DNA from: Alcaligenaceae bacterium
Lineage (GTDB): Bacteria; Pseudomonadota; Gammaproteobacteria; Burkholderiales; Burkholderiaceae_B
Assembly (NCBI GenBank): GCA_013416435.1
Contig: JACCEN010000010.1
Coordinates: forward strand, 1 to 64,000
DNA length: 64,000 bases
Reading direction: 5' to 3'
The notes under the pieces are model-generated. The model was not told where the DNA came from. It saw nothing but the letters and a program-made list of their open reading frames with translations, and did not search any database. How positions within the stretch are numbered: the stretch's first letter is position 1; every line of letters starts with the position of its first letter. A program made the position numbers and the translations under genes. Below are positions 59,961-64,000 of the stretch, in pieces.

Positions 59961-61295
59961 TTAACTGAAAAGGCGCGTAAAGTCGTTGAAAAATGCCAGC
60001 CCCATGAGAGCGGCAAGCAACCCCAGCCCGACGCGCTGCCCGCTTTCCAGCCATTTTTCCGGCAAGGGTTTGCCGCGTATGGCCTCGAAAGCGTAGTACA
60101 TAAGGTGTCCGCCATCCAGCATAGGGATAGGTAGTAAATTTAACACGCCGATACTAACACTAATCAGTGCCAAAAACCCTATATATGCGGCCACGCCGAC
60201 GCGCGCCGTCTGACCGGCGTAGTCCGCAATGGTGACGGGCCCGCTTACATTGCGCACGGACACGTCGCCGGTCAGCATGCGCCCCATCATTTTCAGAGAG
60301 AACCAGACCGTATCGGCAGTCTTGGCAACGCCGCGGTACAGGCTGTCGAGCAGGCCATAGCGGACGGTGACCATGGGGAAATCGGTGGCGAGCATCACGC
60401 CGATGCGCCCTACCTGAACACCGTCCTCGCCGGTATGTGCCTGCGGCACCACGGTGAGCGACAGCGGCGCGCCGTTGCGCTGCACCACGACGGAGACGGG
60501 CTGGCCGGGATACTTCTGGATTTCCCTGACCACCGCGCCCGAACTGGGCATATCGAGGTCGCCGACCGCGACGATGAGGTCGCCATCGCGCAGGCCGGCG
60601 GCTTCCCCCGCGCCCCCCGCGTTGACGCCGCTGATGCGGGGCTGCGGCATGGCAAGCGCCAGGCCCGCTTCCGCCATGAGATCGGCGCCCTCGGGTTCGA
60701 TGGCCACTGCATGCAAGCGCAGTACACGCTCGCGCGATTGTCCCTCGCGCGTATCGACCTGCAGCCTGACCTCGCCGCCTGTCGTGAGCGGATCCAGCAA
60801 CTGCCAGCGCGCCTCACCCCAGGATTGCACGGGATGCCCGTTCACCGCGATGATGCGATCGCCCGCCATGACGCCCGCCTGCGCGGCCTGGCTATGGGCG
60901 GGCGCTGCGGCCAGGATGGCCGCCGGCTCGCTCGTGCCCACCATGTTCAGGGCGCTGTAAAGCAGCGCCGCGAGCAGAAGATTGGCGATGGGCCCTGCGG
61001 CGACGATGGCGCTGCGCTGCCGCAGGCTTTTGCGGTTGAAGGCCTGTGCCGCCTGTTCGGCGGTGGCATTCGGCAACGGGTCGTCGAGCATCTTCACGTA
61101 GCCACCCAGCGGTATGGCCGACAATGCCCATTCGGTACCATGCCGGTCGCGGCGGCGCAGGACGATCTTGCCGAACCCCACCGAAAAGGTGAGCACCCGT
61201 ACACCGCACAGCCTCGCGACCCAATAATGGCCGAGCTCGTGAAAGGTGATCAGTACGCCGAGTGCGACGGCGAACGCAAGGAGGGTAAAAAGCAT
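59961..61295 (-). CDS. rseP: Site-2 metalloprotease RseP
   Basis: A 444-residue inner-membrane zinc protease which cleaves the anti-sigma factor RseA in the envelope stress cascade. Zinc ligands are in TFHELGHYWVARLCGV (HExxH) and the later LPIPMLDGGHLMYYAFEA (Asp). Two PDZ domains lie between (for example AGVMAGDRIIAVNGHPVQSW and GLRDGDLIVAVGDLDM). There are four transmembrane segments. It is in the dxr-rseP-bamA order typical of the family. Confidence 0.96.
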   Translation of the reverse strand: MLFTLLAFAVALGVLITFHELGHYWVARLCGVRVLTFSVGFGKIVLRRRDRHGTEWALSAIPLGGYVKMLDDPLPNATAEQAAQAFNRKSLRQRSAIVAAGPIANLLLAALLYSALNMVGTSEPAAILAAAPAHSQAAQAGVMAGDRIIAVNGHPVQSWGEARWQLLDPLTTGGEVRLQVDTREGQSRERVLRLHAVAIEPEGADLMAEAGLALAMPQPRISGVNAGGAGEAAGLRDGDLIVAVGDLDMPSSGAVVREIQKYPGQPVSVVVQRNGAPLSLTVVPQAHTGEDGVQVGRIGVMLATDFPMVTVRYGLLDSLYRGVAKTADTVWFSLKMMGRMLTGDVSVRNVSGPVTIADYAGQTARVGVAAYIGFLALISVSIGVLNLLPIPMLDGGHLMYYAFEAIRGKPLPEKWLESGQRVGLGLLAALMGLAFFNDFTRLFS

Positions 61296-61317
61296 GAAAT
61301 TCCAGAAATAACGACGA

Positions 61318-62520
61318 TCAGGCCTGCATCGAGCAACGTTGTGACGCGATCTTGCGGGTGTGGGCGTCCAGCGCGAGCACGTCGTCCAGCGAATCGAGCC
61401 GGCTGACGGACATGCCGTTTATCTTTTCGAGGCAGTCTTCGATGACGTGGGCGATTTCAGTATACCGAATCTGTTCCTTGAGGAAACAATCGACGGCGAC
61501 CTCGTTGGCGGCATTCAGGGCTACGCAGGCCGCCTGGCCGGTCTTGAGCGCATCGAAAGACAGGCGCAGGCAGGGAAAGCGTTCGAAGTCCGGCTCTTCG
61601 AAGTCCAGGCGGCCCAGCGCCGCCAGGGACAGCAGCCCCACCCCGCTATCGATGCGCTCGGGAAACCCGAGGCCATAGGCGATGGGGGTCCGCATGTCGG
61701 GCTGGCCCAGTTGAGCCAGGATGGAACCATCCTGGTATTCCACCATGGAGTGGACGACGCTTTGCGGATGCACGACCACCTGGATGCGCTCCACCGGCAT
61801 GGCAAACAGCCAATGCGCCTCGATGACCTCCAGACCCTTGTTGAGCATGGTGGCTGAATCGACGGAGATCTTGCGGCCCATGCTCCAGTTCGGGTGCGCG
61901 CAAGCCTGGTCGGGCGTGACCGCCCCGAGCTGGTCCAGCGAGGTCGTCCGGAAGGGGCCGCCGGACGCCGTGAGCAGCAGGCGCCGCACTCCCTTGGCGG
62001 GGTCGGTCGGGGCCAGCGCGCCGTCTCCGCGAGGCATGCACTGAAAGATGGCGTTGTGCTCGCTGTCTATGGGCAGGAGCTCGGCCCCGCTTTCGCGTAC
62101 GGTGCGCATGAACAGGCCGCCCGCGGCAACCAGGGCCTCTTTGTTGGCCAGCAGCACTCTTTTGCCGGCCCGGGCCGCGGCCAGCGCCGACGGAAGGCCG
62201 GCGGCGCCAACGATGGCCGCCATGACCGTCGTGACTTCGGCATCGGCCGCAGTCTCGCCAAGCGCCTGCGGGCCCACGCGTACTTCCGGCATCGCCCCTT
62301 CCCCTTGCCAGACCCGGGTGAAGCGCTGCCTGGCAGCATCGTTGGGAACGACCACGACCTTGGCACGCGTGGCGGCAGCCTGACGCGCGAGCTTGTCGAT
62401 CCGGCTGTTTGCGCTCAGCGCGTAGACCGACAGCAGGTCGGGATGCCTGGCGATGACGTCCAGGGTGCTCTCGCCGATGGAACCGGTGGACCCGAGCACG
62501 CATACACGTTGAAACTTCAT
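61318..62520 (-). CDS. dxr: 1-deoxy-D-xylulose-5-phosphate reductoisomerase
   Basis: A 400-residue enzyme of the MEP isoprenoid pathway converting DXP to MEP with NADPH. The start [20 protein letters not shown] is the NADPH site; [24 protein letters not shown] and [20 protein letters not shown] are metal and substrate segments, and [10 protein letters not shown] lies in the C-terminal helical domain. It is flanked by cdsA and rseP, the usual arrangement. Confidence 0.97.
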   Translation of the reverse strand: MKFQRVCVLGSTGSIGESTLDVIARHPDLLSVYALSANSRIDKLARQAAATRAKVVVVPNDAARQRFTRVWQGEGAMPEVRVGPQALGETAADAEVTTVMAAIVGAAGLPSALAAARAGKRVLLANKEALVAAGGLFMRTVRESGAELLPIDSEHNAIFQCMPRGDGALAPTDPAKGVRRLLLTASGGPFRTTSLDQLGAVTPDQACAHPNWSMGRKISVDSATMLNKGLEVIEAHWLFAMPVERIQVVVHPQSVVHSMVEYQDGSILAQLGQPDMRTPIAYGLGFPERIDSGVGLLSLAALGRLDFEEPDFERFPCLRLSFDALKTGQAACVALNAANEVAVDCFLKEQIRYTEIAHVIEDCLEKINGMSVSRLDSLDDVLALDAHTRKIASQRCSMQA

Positions 62521-62525
62521 GGAAT

Positions 62526-63380
62526 TCAGATCCCCGTCATGAGCATGGCCAGAGGCGCAACCGGCAGCAATGCGTCGATGCGATCATACGCACCGCCATG
62601 CCCGGGCAGCAATTGGCTGGAATCCTTGACTCCGGCGCGGCGTTTGAGCAGCGATTCGAAGAGATCGCCGACGATGGACAAGGCGGCCAGGAACACCGAC
62701 ACCAGCACGACGCCCCACCATGGCCATTTCTGGTAGAGCTCCGCGCCGAAGCTGCCCGCCCAGAAGCTGCTGATCCAGATCCAGAGCGTGGCTGCGACCA
62801 CGCCGCCGGCTGCGCCCTCCCAGGTCTTGCCCGGGCTGACGCGCGGCGCCAGCTTGTGCCGTCCGAAAGCCTTGCCAGTGAAATAGGCGGCAATGTCCGC
62901 AAACCAAATCAGCGCCATCAGCGAAACCAGGTACCAGGCGCCGCGCGCAATGAATATCTGCACCAGCGCGGCCCAGACCGCGATCATGGCGGCAAATGCG
63001 AAGAGGCTGAGCGCGAGCCCCCCGGAGCGCTTGGAGGATTGGCCCTGCATGACCAGCGCCGTGACCCCGAATACCCAGATGCCGACGACGGCGGGCAGCA
63101 ACCAGCGATTGATGCCGGCCTGCAGCGCGAACGCCCAGCCTGCGGGCTCGGCTTCCAGCCAAAAATAGGCAATGCAAAACAGGAGGACCGCCGACGCGAT
63201 GGCCAGGCAGGCCGGCCAGCGGGTGTCAGGCTCTGGCCAGGTCAGGCGCAGCCACTCCCAAAGCGCACAGCCGGCGGTGACGGTAAGCAGGACGACCAGC
63301 GGCCAAAGGCTTGGCGCCAGCAGCGTCCCCAGCAATATGGCCAATAGGGCGACCGCCGTGATGACGCGCTGCTTCAACAT
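62526..63380 (-). CDS. cdsA: Phosphatidate cytidylyltransferase
   Basis: A 284-residue inner-membrane enzyme that makes CDP-diacylglycerol from phosphatidate and CTP. About eight hydrophobic segments are present. The catalytic part has [20 protein letters not shown], and the C-terminal signature [20 protein letters not shown], with the Asp/Lys residues of the family and AYDRIDAL. It overlaps neither neighbour; gaps to uppS and dxr are short (16 and 5 nt), so one transcript is likely. Confidence 0.95.
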   Translation of the reverse strand: MLKQRVITAVALLAILLGTLLAPSLWPLVVLLTVTAGCALWEWLRLTWPEPDTRWPACLAIASAVLLFCIAYFWLEAEPAGWAFALQAGINRWLLPAVVGIWVFGVTALVMQGQSSKRSGGLALSLFAFAAMIAVWAALVQIFIARGAWYLVSLMALIWFADIAAYFTGKAFGRHKLAPRVSPGKTWEGAAGGVVAATLWIWISSFWAGSFGAELYQKWPWWGVVLVSVFLAALSIVGDLFESLLKRRAGVKDSSQLLPGHGGAYDRIDALLPVAPLAMLMTGI

Positions 63381-63396
63381 AGGAGCTCCTGCAAAG

Positions 63397-64000
63397 TCAG
63401 GTTTGATTCACGACCTGTGCGCTGGTGCGCCCGAATCGACGCTCCCGGGTTTTATACCACTCAAAGGCGCGATCGATTTCCTCTCCGCCGAAATCCGGCC
63501 AGAAGCCGTCTGAAAAAAAGAGTTCAGTGTAGGCAAGCTGCCAGACGAGAAAATTGGAAATGCGCTGTTCGCCGCCTGTGCGTATGAAAAGATCCGGCTC
63601 GGGCGCAAAAGCCATGGACAGGTATTGGGACAGCAAACGTTCGTCGATGGCGCCGGGGTCGTCTCCGAGTTCGGGATGTTCGCGCAGCAGCCGGCGCATC
63701 GCTTGCAGGATGTCCCAGCGGCCGCCGTAGTTGGCTGCGATGGTCAGGTGCAGGGCGCTATTGCCGGCGGTTCTTTGTTCGGCATCGCGGATGAGTTCCC
63801 GCAAGCGGTCGTCGAAGGGAGACAGGTCGCCGATCACCCGCAGCCGGACCCCCTGCTCTTGCAGCTTGTCGACTTCTTTTTCCAGCGCCTGCACGAACAG
63901 CCGCATGAGCAGCGAGACCTCTTCCTGCGGCCGGCGCCAGTTCTCGGAACTGAACGCAAAAAGGGTCAGGTATTCGACCCCGCGCTGCCCGCAGGCCTCG
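63397..64000 (-). CDS. uppS: Undecaprenyl diphosphate synthase, 5' end beyond window
   Basis: The visible 201 codons are the C-terminal part of the cis-prenyltransferase that makes the C55 carrier lipid for cell-wall synthesis. Upstream residues ([20 protein letters not shown], then WRRPQEEV) are the central motif, and [20 protein letters not shown] and FSDGFWPDF are C-terminal motifs. The reading frame is open to the right window edge; the catalytic Asp and start lie outside. Transcription runs into cdsA with a 16-nt gap. Confidence 0.95.
   Translation of the reverse strand, partial: EACGQRGVEYLTLFAFSSENWRRPQEEVSLLMRLFVQALEKEVDKLQEQGVRLRVIGDLSPFDDRLRELIRDAEQRTAGNSALHLTIAANYGGRWDILQAMRRLLREHPELGDDPGAIDERLLSQYLSMAFAPEPDLFIRTGGEQRISNFLVWQLAYTELFFSDGFWPDFGGEEIDRAFEWYKTRERRFGRTSAQVVNQT

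Overview
The window looks like chromosomal DNA of a high-GC betaproteobacterium of the Alcaligenaceae (Bordetella / Achromobacter / Pusillimonas type). This rests on the gene order (skp-bamA-rseP-dxr-cdsA-uppS read in reverse, ppsA/ppsR divergent, smpB/ratA divergent), on two Bug-type periplasmic receptors without transporter membrane genes, and on protein families typical of the group. The organism itself is inferred. No tRNA, rRNA, CRISPR array or prophage was seen.

Layout. 1-5.8 kb is an eroding accessory zone: an IS66-type transposase fragment, an aldehyde dehydrogenase without its N-terminus, two regulators, a four-carbon sugar-acid pair (otnI and a 5'-truncated pdxA2) and gene tails left by deletions. 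5.8-14 kb is a one-strand catabolic block with two Bug receptors, a lactonase-like protein, an HMG-CoA-lyase-type enzyme, a CaiB-type CoA-transferase and two acid dehydrogenases. 14-21 kb has a FadH-like reductase with an overlapping MarR gene, a scrambled enoyl-CoA hydratase locus, a DUF883 protein, catalase HPII and a LOG protein. 21-27 kb carries azurin under a perfect FNR-type box, arsB, cueR/copZ with a MerR-type 19-bp-spacer promoter, a SAF-domain oxidoreductase, a DMT permease and arsC. 27-36 kb holds yfcG, a lipoprotein, an ankyrin protein, tatD, holB, a TnpB element with intact catalytic residues, a phage-type dNMP kinase, mltG and ygfZ. 36-41.5 kb has a valine-degradation operon, rnfH-ratA, smpB and ogt. 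41.7-48.2 kb is a tripartite RND efflux operon with a divergent TetR gene. 48-52 kb is ppsA and ppsR. 51.9-64 kb is a dense minus-strand envelope operon: trmH-like, rnhB, lpxB, lpxA, fabZ, lpxD, skp, bamA, rseP, dxr, cdsA and uppS (cut by the window edge).

The most striking feature is a family of 30-bp palindromes: two 13-bp arms (GGGGTCAGACCCC and GGGGTCTGACCCC) around a variable 4-bp core. I count 29 full copies and 3 half copies at 13 intergenic or gene-end sites between 8.7 and 52 kb, and none in the flanking parts. Several copies carry paired changes in both arms that keep the long stem, and at least six genes end inside a copy that supplies their stop codon. A second point of interest is that tmk is missing from its usual place between mltG and holB, where a phage-T4-type dNMP kinase gene and a TnpB element now lie.
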